From: Pseudonocardia sp. DSM 110487
GTDB taxonomy: Bacteria; Actinomycetota; Actinomycetes; Mycobacteriales; Pseudonocardiaceae
Assembly (NCBI RefSeq): GCF_019468565.1
Contig: NZ_CP080521.1
Span: 6,696,001-6,760,000, forward strand
Direction of reading: 5' to 3'
DNA: 64,000 bases
Shown here: positions 50,781 through 59,327 of the stretch, in pieces
Numbering within the stretch: position 1 is the stretch's first letter
Layout of the letters: each line of letters opens with the position of its first letter
Notes under the pieces: model-generated
The model's input: only the letters and a program-made list of their open reading frames with translations
Databases searched by the model: none
What the model was told of the DNA's origin: nothing
Made by a program: the position numbers and the translations under genes

Positions 50781-51464
50781 CTATTCCGAACTCGCGGCGT
50801 TGGGGTTGCCGAGCCGGTACCCCACGCCACGGACGGTCTGCACGAACTCCGGCTTGCCGAGTTTGGTGCGCAGCGTGGCGACGTGCACGTCGAGCGTGCG
50901 GTTGGCGCCCGCCCACGACCGCCCCCACACCTCGGCGACGATGCGGCTGCGGGTGCACACCGCCCCGCCCGCGGTCGCGAGCAACGCGAGCACCTGGAAC
51001 TCCTTGCGCGTCAGGTTGACCGGCCTGCCACCGACGGTCACCGCGTGTTTGTGCAGGTCGACCCGCACGCCGTCGATCTCGATCACGTCGTCGGACCCGC
51101 TCGGCGTCGCGAGCCTGCGGCGCCGGTACACCGCGTGCACCCTGGCGACGAGCTCGCCGATGTCGTAAGGCTTCACGAGGTAGTCGTCGGCGCCCGAGTG
51201 CAGGCCGAGGATGCGGTCGTCCACTTCGCCCCTTGCCGACACGACGATCACCGGTACGTCGCTCACCCCGCGAATCGCCCGGCACACGTCGACCCCATCG
51301 ACATCGGGCAGACCGAGGTCGAGCAGCACGATGTCGACGCCGGCCAGCTGGTCCTCCGCTCCCCTGCCGATGGCCACCCGCGTGGTCGTCATGCCGTGCC
51401 GATGCAGGGCTGGACGCAACGCGGCCGCCACCCGATCGTCGTCCTCGACCAGCAGGATGTGCAC
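50781..51464 (-). CDS. OmpR-family response regulator
   Basis: A 227-residue DNA-binding regulator from GTG 51464 (VHILLVEDDDRVAAAL), behind AGGGTGGGAA. The receiver has the phosphoacceptor Asp in DIVLLDLGLPDVDG and the Lys in VKPYD. The C-terminal winged helix includes LTRKEFQVLALLA and NRTLDVHVATLRTKLG. It pairs with the kinase downstream. The gap to the divergent ABC transporter gene is about 118 bp and may hold its sites. Confidence 0.92.
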   Translation of the reverse strand: MHILLVEDDDRVAAALRPALHRHGMTTTRVAIGRGAEDQLAGVDIVLLDLGLPDVDGVDVCRAIRGVSDVPVIVVSARGEVDDRILGLHSGADDYLVKPYDIGELVARVHAVYRRRRLATPSGSDDVIEIDGVRVDLHKHAVTVGGRPVNLTRKEFQVLALLATAGGAVCTRSRIVAEVWGRSWAGANRTLDVHVATLRTKLGKPEFVQTVRGVGYRLGNPNAASSE

Positions 51465-51582
51465 GTTCCCACCCTTCCCAACCACCACAGGCGTTATCGG
51501 AGCGCAACCCTATGGGTTGCTCAAGGTGCTGGACTGGACCCAGCGCCGCGCCCTAGCTTCCCGCCATGCCCGGAGGCCCCGC

Positions 51583-52326
51583 ATGACCCCTACGCCCATG
51601 ATCCGGATCGCGTCCGTCGACAAGCACTTCGGCGAGCTGCACGTCCTGCGTGACATCAACCTGGAAGTCGCGGCCGGACAGGTCGTCGTAGTACTCGGCC
51701 CGTCCGGGTCGGGCAAGTCCACGCTGTGTCGCACGATCAACCGGCTCGAGCCGATCGACAGCGGCGTCATCGAGATCGACGGGCAGGCGCTGCCCGCGGA
51801 GGGCAAGGCCCTCGCCGCCCTGCGCGCTGACGTCGGAATGGTCTTCCAGAGCTTCAACCTCTTCGCGCACAAGACGATCCTCGAGAACGTCACCCTCGCC
51901 CCGCTGAAGGTGCGCAAGGCCGACAAGGCCACCGCCGAGAAGGAAGGCATCGCCCTTCTCGAGCGGGTCGGCATCGCCAACCAGCGCGACAAGTACCCGG
52001 CCCAGCTCTCCGGCGGCCAGCAGCAGCGCGCCGCGATCGCCCGCGCGCTCGCCATGAAGCCGAAGGTCATGCTCTTCGACGAGCCCACCTCCGCCCTCGA
52101 CCCCGAGATGGTCCAAGAGGTGCTCGACGTGATGACCACCCTCGCCAAGGAGGGCATGACGATGCTCGTGGTCACCCACGAGATGGGCTTCGCCCGCCGC
52201 GCCGCCAACCGCGTCGTCTTCATGTCCGACGGCGAGATCGTCGAGGATGCGCCACCCGACACGTTCTTCTCGAACCCCACTTCCGCCCGCGCCAAGGACT
52301 TCCTCGGCAAGATCCTCACGCACTGA
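51583..52326 (+). CDS. gluA: Glutamate-type ABC transporter ATP-binding protein
   Basis: A 247-residue ATPase of a polar amino-acid importer. Walker A is GPSGSGKST, the signature LSGGQQQR, Walker B VMLFDEPTSALDP, and the switch His lies in VVTHEMGFA. The ATG at 51583 has GGAGG seven nt upstream; ATG 51598 is an alternative. First gene of a four-gene operon (ATPase, binding protein, two permeases) with the GluABCD order known from Corynebacterium. Confidence 0.92.
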   Translation: MTPTPMIRIASVDKHFGELHVLRDINLEVAAGQVVVVLGPSGSGKSTLCRTINRLEPIDSGVIEIDGQALPAEGKALAALRADVGMVFQSFNLFAHKTILENVTLAPLKVRKADKATAEKEGIALLERVGIANQRDKYPAQLSGGQQQRAAIARALAMKPKVMLFDEPTSALDPEMVQEVLDVMTTLAKEGMTMLVVTHEMGFARRAANRVVFMSDGEIVEDAPPDTFFSNPTSARAKDFLGKILTH

Positions 52327-52359
52327 CAGTCCCCTAACCACGACTGGAGTCCAGTTCTC

Positions 52360-53268
52360 ATGAAGATGCGCACCCTTGCGGTGGGCCTGATGGTCAGCGC
52401 ACTGGCCCTCAGCGCCTGTGGGCGAGAAGGCAGCCCCACAGCCCCAGCCGCGCCCGGCGGCGAACCCGCCGCCGAGCTCAGCTACCCCGTCGCCGAGAAC
52501 GTCCAGGTCGCCGGCTCGCCTGTGTTCCAGGCCATGACCCAGCGCGACCGCGTCGTCATCGGCGTCAAGGAGGACCAGCCAGGACTGGGCTTCAAGGACG
52601 CCACCACCGGCGAGTTCTCCGGCTTCGACATCGAGATCGCGCGCATGGTCGCTGCAGGGCTCGGCTTCGGTCCTGACCAGATCGACTACAAGTCGATTCC
52701 CTCGGCAGCTCGCGAGGACTCCATCTCCCGCGGCGACGTGGACTACTACGTCGGCACTTACACCATCAACGACAAGCGCAAGCAGCTGATCTCCTTCGCC
52801 GGCCCGTACTTCCAGGCCGGCCAGAGCATCCTCGTGCGCGCCGACGAGACCGCGATCACCGGCCCGCAGACCCTGAAGGGCAAGAAGGTCTGCTCCGCCT
52901 CCGGCTCCACCCCGATTCAGCGGGTGCGCGACCAGGGGCTCACCGAGCCGGAGAACATCGTCGAGTTCCAGACCTACACCCAGTGCGTCGACCAGCTGCT
53001 CACCAACCAGGTCGACGCCGTCACGACCGACGACGCCATCCTCGCCGGCTACGCCTCCCAGCAGCCCGACGAGCTGAAGCTCGTCGGCGAGCCCTTCTCC
53101 GAGGAGCCCTACGGCATCGGCCTCAACAAGGACGACTCCGCGCTCCGCAACAAGATCAACGACCTCCTGGCGGCCGCCGAGTCCGACGGCACCTGGCAGA
53201 AGATCTACGACAACACCCTTGGCCTGTCCGGCACCCCGGCCAGCCCGCCCCAGCTCGAGCGGTACTGA
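52360..53268 (+). CDS. gluB: Glutamate-type ABC transporter substrate-binding lipoprotein
   Basis: A 302-residue lipoprotein with lipobox ALSAC ending at C20. The body has the family 3 binding-protein signature GFDIEIARMVAAGLG, then DYKSIPSAAREDSISRGDVDYYVGTYTIN and YFQAGQSILVR, as in GluB-type glutamate binders. It would hand acidic or polar amino acids to GluC/GluD. It follows gluA by 33 bp. Confidence 0.92.
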   Translation: MKMRTLAVGLMVSALALSACGREGSPTAPAAPGGEPAAELSYPVAENVQVAGSPVFQAMTQRDRVVIGVKEDQPGLGFKDATTGEFSGFDIEIARMVAAGLGFGPDQIDYKSIPSAAREDSISRGDVDYYVGTYTINDKRKQLISFAGPYFQAGQSILVRADETAITGPQTLKGKKVCSASGSTPIQRVRDQGLTEPENIVEFQTYTQCVDQLLTNQVDAVTTDDAILAGYASQQPDELKLVGEPFSEEPYGIGLNKDDSALRNKINDLLAAAESDGTWQKIYDNTLGLSGTPASPPQLERY

Positions 53269-53332
53269 GCTCACGGGTGGGGCCCGCGCATACGCGTGGG
53301 CCCCACCCGGCCGCGCCCCGTCCCACTGAGGA

Positions 53333-53989
53333 GTGACCGCCCTGAACGTTCTGCTGGAGAACCTCGACCTCTACGGGTCGGCGTTCCTCGAGACCATCCG
53401 GCTGTTCGTGATCGCCGCGATCGGGTCACTGGTGCTCGGCACGCTACTGGCCGCGATGCGGGTCAGCCCCGTGCCGGCGCTGCGCTGGTTCGGATCGACC
53501 TACGTCAACGTCTTCCGCAACACGCCGGCCACACTGGTGCTGTTCTTCTTCGCCTTCGCCTACCCGCGGCTGGAGATCCTGGATCTCTCCTTCTTCGCAC
53601 GGGCGGCCACCGGCCTGATCCTCTACACGGCCGCGTTCGTGTGCGAGGTGGTCCGTTCAGGCATCAACACCGTACCCGTCGGGCAGGCCGAGGCCTCCCG
53701 AGCTCTCGGGTTCACGTTCACCCTGACCCTGTCGCAGATCATCCTGCCTCAGGCGATCCGCTCGGTCGTCCCGCCGCTGTCCAGCGTGGAGATCGCACTG
53801 CTGAAGAACACCACGATCGCCTCGGGCTTCTCGGTGTTCCAAGCCGGCTCGATCTACCAGACCCTCAACGAGCAGGGCTACAGCACGTTCATCGGCCTGC
53901 TGTGGGTCGCACTGGGCTTCATCATCCTGGTGACCCCGCTGGTGCTGTTGCAGCGCCGCCTCGAGAAGCGCTGGAGCGTGTCCCGATGA
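53333..53989 (+). CDS. gluC: Glutamate-type ABC transporter permease
   Basis: A 218-residue membrane permease of the HisM family with five or six membrane segments. The EAA loop is SRALGFTFTLTLSQIILPQA, and NVFRNTPATLVLFF is the usual motif after the first segments. GTG 53333 is the start, tight behind GAGGA. Overlaps gluD as ATGA. Confidence 0.9.
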   Translation: MTALNVLLENLDLYGSAFLETIRLFVIAAIGSLVLGTLLAAMRVSPVPALRWFGSTYVNVFRNTPATLVLFFFAFAYPRLEILDLSFFARAATGLILYTAAFVCEVVRSGINTVPVGQAEASRALGFTFTLTLSQIILPQAIRSVVPPLSSVEIALLKNTTIASGFSVFQAGSIYQTLNEQGYSTFIGLLWVALGFIILVTPLVLLQRRLEKRWSVSR

Positions 53990-54834
53990 CCGCCGTCCTG
54001 TTCGACGTTCCAGGGCCCCGCGCCCGCGCCCGCTATCAGCTGGCCGCGGTCGTGGGCGGGCTCGTCGTGGTCGCGATCCTGGCGTTCGTCCTGTTCCGCT
54101 TCGCCCAGAGCGGCCTCTTCACCGCCGAACAGTGGGACTGGATCACCTACGAGCGAATCCAGCTCACCCTGCTCCAGGGCCTCCTCGCCACCCTGCGCGC
54201 CTTCGCGGTCGGCGCCGTGCTCGCCCTGGTGTTCGGCGCCGTGTTCGCCACGGCACGGCTCTCCGACCACGCGTGGATCCGCAACCCAGCAGCGGCGATC
54301 GTGGAGTTCTTCCGCGCCATCCCGTTGCTGATCCTGATGTTCCTGTTGTACTTCGGGATGGGCATCAACGCGTTCTGGGCCGTGGTGCTGGGGCTCATGC
54401 TCTACAACGGCTCAGTGCTCGCCGAAGTGTTCCGGGCGGGGATCCTCTCCGTACCGCGGGGCCAGAGCGAGGCCGCCTACGGCCTCGGCATGCGCAAGAC
54501 CCAGGTGATGACGGCGGTGCTGTTGCCGCAGGCCCTCACCGCGATGCTGCCGACGATCATCAGCCAGCTGGTGGTGCTGCTCAAGGACTCCGCGCTGGGC
54601 TTCATCATCCAGTACGAGGAGCTGCTCTTCGTGGGCCGCCAGCTCGGCAGCCAGCTCCAGCTCGACGCGCCGATCATCCCCGTGGCGATCGTCATCGCGT
54701 TCATCTACATCACGATGTGCCTCCTGCTGTCCGCCGGGGCCAACCGGGCGGAGCGGTGGAGCCGCCGCCGCGGCCACACCTCGGCGGAGATCGCGCACGC
54801 CGACGTGACGGACACCCGCGCGGGTGCCGCCTGA
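53986..54834 (+). CDS. gluD: Glutamate-type ABC transporter permease
   Basis: A 282-residue partner permease. It has a longer hydrophilic N-terminus, the motif VEFFRAIPLLILMFLLYF, and the EAA loop SEAAYGLGMRKTQVMTAVLLPQAL. It forms the heterodimeric channel with the preceding permease. ATG 53986 overlaps its stop. A hairpin follows the gene. Confidence 0.9.
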   Translation: MTAVLFDVPGPRARARYQLAAVVGGLVVVAILAFVLFRFAQSGLFTAEQWDWITYERIQLTLLQGLLATLRAFAVGAVLALVFGAVFATARLSDHAWIRNPAAAIVEFFRAIPLLILMFLLYFGMGINAFWAVVLGLMLYNGSVLAEVFRAGILSVPRGQSEAAYGLGMRKTQVMTAVLLPQALTAMLPTIISQLVVLLKDSALGFIIQYEELLFVGRQLGSQLQLDAPIIPVAIVIAFIYITMCLLLSAGANRAERWSRRRGHTSAEIAHADVTDTRAGAA

Positions 54835-54848
54835 CCAGCGCGTCCTGT

Positions 54849-54898
54849 ACGAACGAACGGCCCGTTCATCCGCATCCAGCGGATGAGCGGGCCGTTCG
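54849..54898. terminator. Terminator between the ABC operon and the S9 peptidase
   Basis: GAACGAACGGCCCGTTCATCCGC pairs with GCGGATGAGCGGGCCGTTCGGTTC around ATCCA, a long imperfect stem. It lies 15 bp after gluD and 22 bp from the convergent peptidase end, and likely works both ways. Confidence 0.75.
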
Positions 54899-54919
54899 GT
54901 TCTGGCGGCCGCCAGGACG

Positions 54920-56878
54920 TTATCCCAGGTTCTCCACCACCACCGGCTCGATCCCCTCCTCCGCCGGCAGGTTGAACCCGAGCACCTGGGCGTAGAAGCT
55001 CAGCTCGGAGTCCAGCGCCCTGCGGATGTTCTCCGCCCGCCGGAACCCGTGCTGCTCGCCCTCGAACAGCAGGTATGCCACCGGCGTGCCGCGTGCGCGG
55101 AGGGCGTCGACGATCATCTCGCTCTGGTTGGGCGGGACGACCTCGTCCTCCGCGCCCTGTAGCACGATCAGCGGGCGGGTGAAGCGCTCGACGTGGTGGA
55201 TCGGCGAGCGCTCCACGTAGACGTCGCGGGCCTGCGGGTACGGGCCGACGAGGCGGTCGAGGTAGCGGCTCTCGAACTTGTGGGTGTCGGCGGCGAGCGC
55301 CTCGAGGTCGGCCACGCCGAAGTGGTCAGCGCCCGCCGCGAACGGGGTGTCGTCCCTGGCAAGGGCGGCGAGCGTGGTGAACCCGCCCGCCGAGCCGCCC
55401 CGGATGCACAGCCGGTCGCCGTCGACCCTGCCCTGCTCGGCGAGTCGCCGAGCCGCCGCGAGGCAGTCGGCGACGTCGATCACGCCCCACTCACCCAGCA
55501 GCTCCTGTCGATAGGCGCGCCCGTATCCGGTGGAGCCGCCGTAGTCGACGTCGACGACTGCGAAGCCGCGACTCGTCCAGTACTGCACGCCGACGTTCAG
55601 CACGGGCGTCGCCGCCGACGTCGGTCCGCCGTGGATCTGCACCAGTAGCGGCGGGAGCTCGCCCTCCGGGCCGCGCGAGCCCGCCGATGCGGGCGGGTAG
55701 AACTGCGCGTGCGCCTTGCGCGGCGCACCCGAACCGTCCACCGAGTCGAACGTGATGTGCTCGGGCACCGAGATCTGGGCCGGCTCCAGGCCGAGGTCGC
55801 GCGGCGGACGCAGCGTCTCGACCGCGGACGTCGTGACATCGACCCGGTGCACGCCGGGCTCGGCGCCGGGGCTGCCCGCGACCACCACCACCGTGTCCGG
55901 TCCGGCCGCGCGCACGGCCGCGATCGCCGAGAACGGCACCTCCAGGTCGGCGACCGTGCCGTCGGTCTGCCGGACCGCGAGCCCGTCGCGGCCCTGACGC
56001 CACCGCCCGAACACGATCCGGCCGTCGGCGAGCCGTACGTAGCGGGCCGAGCCGAACACCCACGCGGGCTCACCGATCTCCGCGTCGAGGCGCACGACCG
56101 GCACGATGTCGGCGCCGGGGGTCCAGCGGTAGAGGTTCCACCAGTCCGTGCGGTCGGACAGGAAGAGCAGCGATCCGTCCAGCTCGAAGCGCGGCTCCAG
56201 GACCGACTCCCCCGGTCCGCCGGCCACCACCGTCTCCTCGCCCGACTCCAGGTCGCGGACGATGAGCTGGGTGTCGTCCCACGGCATCGACGGGTGGTTC
56301 CACTGCAACCAGGCCAGCGTGGTGCCGTCCGGGCTCAGCCGGGGAGCGGCCACGAAGTCCGGGCCACTGACGAGCACCTCGGGCTCCGAGAGGCGATCCG
56401 CCGCGAGCCGGACCACCTCGTTGCGCACGTCGGCCGCCGACGGTCCGGTGTGGCGCTCCCGGACGCAGACGATCGTGGTGGCGTCCGCGGCGACGTCGCC
56501 GTCGGCGTAGCGGTCCGCTCGCGGGGCCGCCGGTTCAAGGGTGATCGGCTCCGGCTCGCCCCCTGGGGCCAGCCGGTACAGGCGCTGGTCGGCCCAGTCG
56601 GCGAACCACACGACGCCGTCCCGCACCCACCAGGCCGCACCGCCGTACTCGTGCACCGCCGTACGCGCGTTCCGGCCGTCCGGCAGCAGGTCGGCGGTGG
56701 CGCCGTCGGGGGTGCGGCGCACCAGCTGCGTACGGCCGCCCTCGGCGGGCCGCCCCTCGGCCCACACCACGTCGGCGCCGTCGACCCGCACCTCGCCCAG
56801 CCGCACCGCCGCGGCCGTGACCAGCTCGGACGTGATCGGGGTGGGCCACGACCCGTAGGGCCGCTCGGAGATCGTCAC
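54920..56878 (-). CDS. S9 family (prolyl oligopeptidase-type) peptidase
   Basis: A 652-residue serine peptidase. The N-terminal 370 residues form a beta-propeller with TolB/DPP-like blades (RLSPDGTTLAWLQWNHPSMPWD). The C-terminal alpha/beta hydrolase has the catalytic Ser in RGGSAGGFTTLAAL, the Asp in GAEDEVVPPNQ and the His in GEQHGFR. No signal peptide is seen, so it is probably cytoplasmic and trims oligopeptides or acyl-peptides. Alone on its strand here, and divergent from a small conserved gene. Confidence 0.92.
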   Translation of the reverse strand: MTISERPYGSWPTPITSELVTAAAVRLGEVRVDGADVVWAEGRPAEGGRTQLVRRTPDGATADLLPDGRNARTAVHEYGGAAWWVRDGVVWFADWADQRLYRLAPGGEPEPITLEPAAPRADRYADGDVAADATTIVCVRERHTGPSAADVRNEVVRLAADRLSEPEVLVSGPDFVAAPRLSPDGTTLAWLQWNHPSMPWDDTQLIVRDLESGEETVVAGGPGESVLEPRFELDGSLLFLSDRTDWWNLYRWTPGADIVPVVRLDAEIGEPAWVFGSARYVRLADGRIVFGRWRQGRDGLAVRQTDGTVADLEVPFSAIAAVRAAGPDTVVVVAGSPGAEPGVHRVDVTTSAVETLRPPRDLGLEPAQISVPEHITFDSVDGSGAPRKAHAQFYPPASAGSRGPEGELPPLLVQIHGGPTSAATPVLNVGVQYWTSRGFAVVDVDYGGSTGYGRAYRQELLGEWGVIDVADCLAAARRLAEQGRVDGDRLCIRGGSAGGFTTLAALARDDTPFAAGADHFGVADLEALAADTHKFESRYLDRLVGPYPQARDVYVERSPIHHVERFTRPLIVLQGAEDEVVPPNQSEMIVDALRARGTPVAYLLFEGEQHGFRRAENIRRALDSELSFYAQVLGFNLPAEEGIEPVVVENLG

Positions 56879-56948
56879 GCCGACACGCTAGCGGGCACTG
56901 GACCCGCGTAGCGTGGGCGGCACCGGACGCCGACCGAGAGGAGCCGCC

Positions 56949-57227
56949 GTGACCGAGCCGTCGAAGGAGCGGACGCCGGAGCCGATCGAGGCCGAGATCG
57001 TGCCGGACGCCACCCCTCCGGCCCCGCCCGCGCCCGACTACGACGAGCACGGCGTGCCGAGCCTCGACCACCTGCGCGACAAGATCGAGAGCCGCTACGC
57101 CACCTCGCTGGGGATGACCGAGCTGGCGGAGGGCACCGCCGCCGGGCGGAGTGTGGAGGAGCAGGAGGCCGAGCGGGCTGCGAAGGCGAAGGCGAAGCTG
57201 GAGGAGCTGCGTCGATCGCTCGGCTGA
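56949..57227 (+). CDS. Small conserved hypothetical protein
   Basis: A 92-residue protein from GTG 56949 with GAGAGGAG upstream. It is acidic and Pro-rich at the start (EPIEAEIVPDATPPAPPAPDYD split at position 20), then has DEHGVPSLDHLRDKIESRYA and a Lys/Glu-rich helical tail. No known domain. It looks like a soluble, partly disordered actinobacterial protein. Between the S9 peptidase and the redox cluster, opposite in direction to both. Confidence 0.65.
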   Translation: MTEPSKERTPEPIEAEIVPDATPPAPPAPDYDEHGVPSLDHLRDKIESRYATSLGMTELAEGTAAGRSVEEQEAERAAKAKAKLEELRRSLG

Positions 57228-57261
57228 CAACGAGCGACCGCGGCCCCGGCCAGGCGCCGAT

Positions 57262-57582
57262 CTAGCGGCGACGCACGCGCAAGGCCATCCACAGCAGGCC
57301 GAGGGCCTCACACAGCGCCCGCGGCCGCACGACCGGCAGCACCCCGAGCGCCCCGGTCAGGCCCGGCCACCAGCGCACCGATCCGTCCGGCCGGGCGGTG
57401 CCGAGGGCGGGCCTGCGGCAGGCCAGCACGGTCGGGGGCAGGGTGGGGTGCTGCGTCGCCAGCCGGGGGTCCCGGCATGAGCGCACCGTGACGGGCACCC
57501 GGAGCAGGTCGGGGAGCTCGCGCGCGATCTGAGAGCAGCTCGGGCAGGACACATCAGCCACGACGACGACGGCGGCGATCAC
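57262..57582 (-). CDS. Thioredoxin-like protein (redox cluster gene E)
   Basis: A 106-residue protein from GTG 57582 (VIAAVVVVADVSCPSCSQIARELPDLL). The CPSC motif at residues 13-16 after a beta strand fits a small thioredoxin fold, and a second pair of cysteines lies at SCRD and LACRRP. Its start overlaps the stop of the membrane protein gene by four bases, so they are coupled. It is the last of five genes in a redox cluster; a role in disulfide handling for the Cys-rich exported protein is inference. Confidence 0.6.
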   Translation of the reverse strand: MIAAVVVVADVSCPSCSQIARELPDLLRVPVTVRSCRDPRLATQHPTLPPTVLACRRPALGTARPDGSVRWWPGLTGALGVLPVVRPRALCEALGLLWMALRVRRR

Positions 57583-58289
57583 GGACGGAGCATCGCAACC
57601 ACGAGCGCACCGGTGCAGGTCAGGGCCAGCAGCGGCCGAACGATCCGCTCGGCGCTCGCCCACACGGCCGTCCACGACCCGTCGTCGCTCCACGCGTTCG
57701 ACAGCAGCGGCATCGCGAGCCTGCCGAGCGCGAACCCGCCGGCCAGGGCGAACGCGGCCGGGAGCGGGACGACCAGCAGTACGGCCGCGAGCACGAGGTG
57801 CGGCAACGCCGACGGCGAGTAGGTGCGCATCCCCGTTCCCATCTCGAACCCGAACTGCAGCGCGCCCCACCGGCGCAGGTGTTGCACGTCCTCCGGCACG
57901 AGTCGCGCGTTCTGCGGCACGGGGAACCGCACGAGCCCGACCTCCCGGAGCAGGACCGGCACGGCGACCAGCGCGAACAGCGCATACCGCGCGGGAGCGG
58001 GCAGCAGCACCTGGGGCAGCGCCCCCACCGCGCCCGCCACGAACGTCACCACCAGGGCACCCAGCAGCAGGCCGGTGCCGAAGAACCGGACAACGGGCTC
58101 GTCGCGCCAGACCGACGCGCTCAGCAGGAACGCCGAGTTGTGGCTTCAAGTGCTGCCGGAGTTGGCGAACCCCGCCGCGGCGCCCGCGACGAGCAGGAGC
58201 GCCACCCCACCCGTCTTCCCGGCCGCCACCGCTACCACCACCAGTGCCACGGCCGCCGTGACCGGATGCAGCGCCCAGCGGATCGTCAC
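57579..58289 (-). pseudogene. Polytopic membrane protein with an in-frame TGA (redox cluster gene D)
   Basis: The frame from GTG 58289 to 57579 encodes 236 codons with about six hydrophobic segments, but a TGA at 58146-58148 interrupts it at codon 48, inside GFANSGST-TGA-SHNSAFLL. The frame and hydrophobic pattern continue unchanged on both sides. Explanations are a nonsense mutation or base error, re-initiation at GTG 58052, or selenocysteine. Downstream, FGFEMGTGMRTYSPSALPHL is the most distinctive stretch. It lies four bases after the Cys-rich gene and overlaps the thioredoxin-like gene. Confidence 0.65.
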
Positions 58290-58293
58290 CGGT

Positions 58294-58845
58294 TCACCCG
58301 CGCAGGATCGGGGCGCCGCTGCCCTCTGGCAGCTGGCAGGCCGCGATCGTGATGCCGGTGTAGGTGTCGCCGCTGGCGAACACGACGTCGGTGATCGCGT
58401 CCGAGCAGCGGTAGCCCTTCCACCGCCACGCGTTCTTGCCCTCACACTCGGTGGCGAGCCGGGTGCTCTCCATCTCCTCGCCGTTGATCTCGTAGAAGCC
58501 CTCGCGGTGGTACCCGCTCGCGCAGGGGTGGCTGCCCCGACGCCACCCGCCGTAACAGACGGCCGGCGCGTCGTCGAACGGCCAGTTGTTGGCCTCCTCG
58601 GCGTAGGACGCGGGCTCGCAGCTGGTGTGCTCGGCGCGGTTCACGCCGGCGGGCACCGCCGCGGCCGTCCGGCGCTCGAGGTACCAGTCGAGCGGCACGA
58701 GTGCGGCTGCCGTCGCCCCGATCACGAGCCCACGCAGGACCGCCCGTCGCGACGGTCGGATCGACCGCAGTCGCGCCACCACGACGCTCGGGAGCGCGCC
58801 GGGAGGCGGCGCGGAGGTGCGCGGGATGTCGTCGAGTCGAGTCAT
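58294..58845 (-). CDS. Tat-exported cysteine-rich protein (redox cluster gene C)
   Basis: A 183-residue protein from ATG 58845. A twin-arginine signal is visible (SRRAVLRGLVIGATAAALV, residues 32-50), after a long cytoplasmic lead. The exported part has six cysteines (C76, C97, C108, C134, C147, C170) and many Trp/Tyr residues (NAWRWKGYRC). I do not recognise a family. The pattern of a Tat-exported, multi-disulfide protein beside a membrane-anchored CxxC protein and a polytopic membrane protein recalls methylamine dehydrogenase small subunit (MauA) with MauD/MauE. That is an analogy, not a homology claim. It overlaps gene B by four bases. Confidence 0.65.
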   Translation of the reverse strand: MTRLDDIPRTSAPPPGALPSVVVARLRSIRPSRRAVLRGLVIGATAAALVPLDWYLERRTAAAVPAGVNRAEHTSCEPASYAEEANNWPFDDAPAVCYGGWRRGSHPCASGYHREGFYEINGEEMESTRLATECEGKNAWRWKGYRCSDAITDVVFASGDTYTGITIAACQLPEGSGAPILRG

Positions 58846-59324
58846 GCAAGGCTCCCCACGCGGAACAGGGCGGGCAGGTCCGCGTCGGCGTCCACGAAGC
58901 TGCGCTGCACGACCGTGCCTGCGGCGTCGAGCTGCAGGACGGTGGGCGCATAGCCCTCGAACAGCTCGGCCCGCGCGGCCGGGTCGCTGATGAGCTCCGC
59001 CCCGGGGTGCGCCGCGAAGGCGTCGGACCGGTCGACGAGCGCGACGACCCGCACCCCGGTGTCGGTGATGTCGGCGAGGGCGTCCCACACGGCGTGACAC
59101 AGCGCGCAGTCGGCGTCCAGCACCGCCACGAAACCGGCTCGCTGGCCGGGACCGGGACGGACCGACGGCGGTGCCGCCCTGCCGACGACGGCGGCATATC
59201 CCGAGAGGCCGATCTCGCGGGCGGCCTCCAGCGCGCGCACCCGCGCGTACACGGCTACGAGCGCGACGAGCGCGAACGCGGCGACGAGCAGCGCGAGCAG
59301 CGCCACGGCCATCTGTGCCGACAT
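58842..59324 (-). CDS. Membrane-anchored redoxin-like protein (redox cluster gene B)
   Basis: A 160-residue protein from ATG 59324 with an N-terminal membrane helix (residues 5-27) and an outer thioredoxin-like domain. The CxxC motif is C73-A-L-C76 in VLDADCALCHAVWDAL, and YAPTVLQLDAAG resembles the cis-Pro strand. The layout is that of MauD/TlpA-like thiol oxidoreductases. It overlaps gene C by four bases and follows gene A by three bases, so it is in the same operon and may keep the Cys-rich protein in the right redox state. Confidence 0.68.
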   Translation of the reverse strand: MSAQMAVALLALLVAAFALVALVAVYARVRALEAAREIGLSGYAAVVGRAAPPSVRPGPGQRAGFVAVLDADCALCHAVWDALADITDTGVRVVALVDRSDAFAAHPGAELISDPAARAELFEGYAPTVLQLDAAGTVVQRSFVDADADLPALFRVGSLA

Positions 59325-59327
59325 GAC

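Noticed and set aside
50779..51507. Histidine kinase frame extending upstream through the response regulator gene
   Set aside because: The extension lies out of frame inside the regulator gene and is Arg/Gly rich; the membrane helix starts at ATG 50778.
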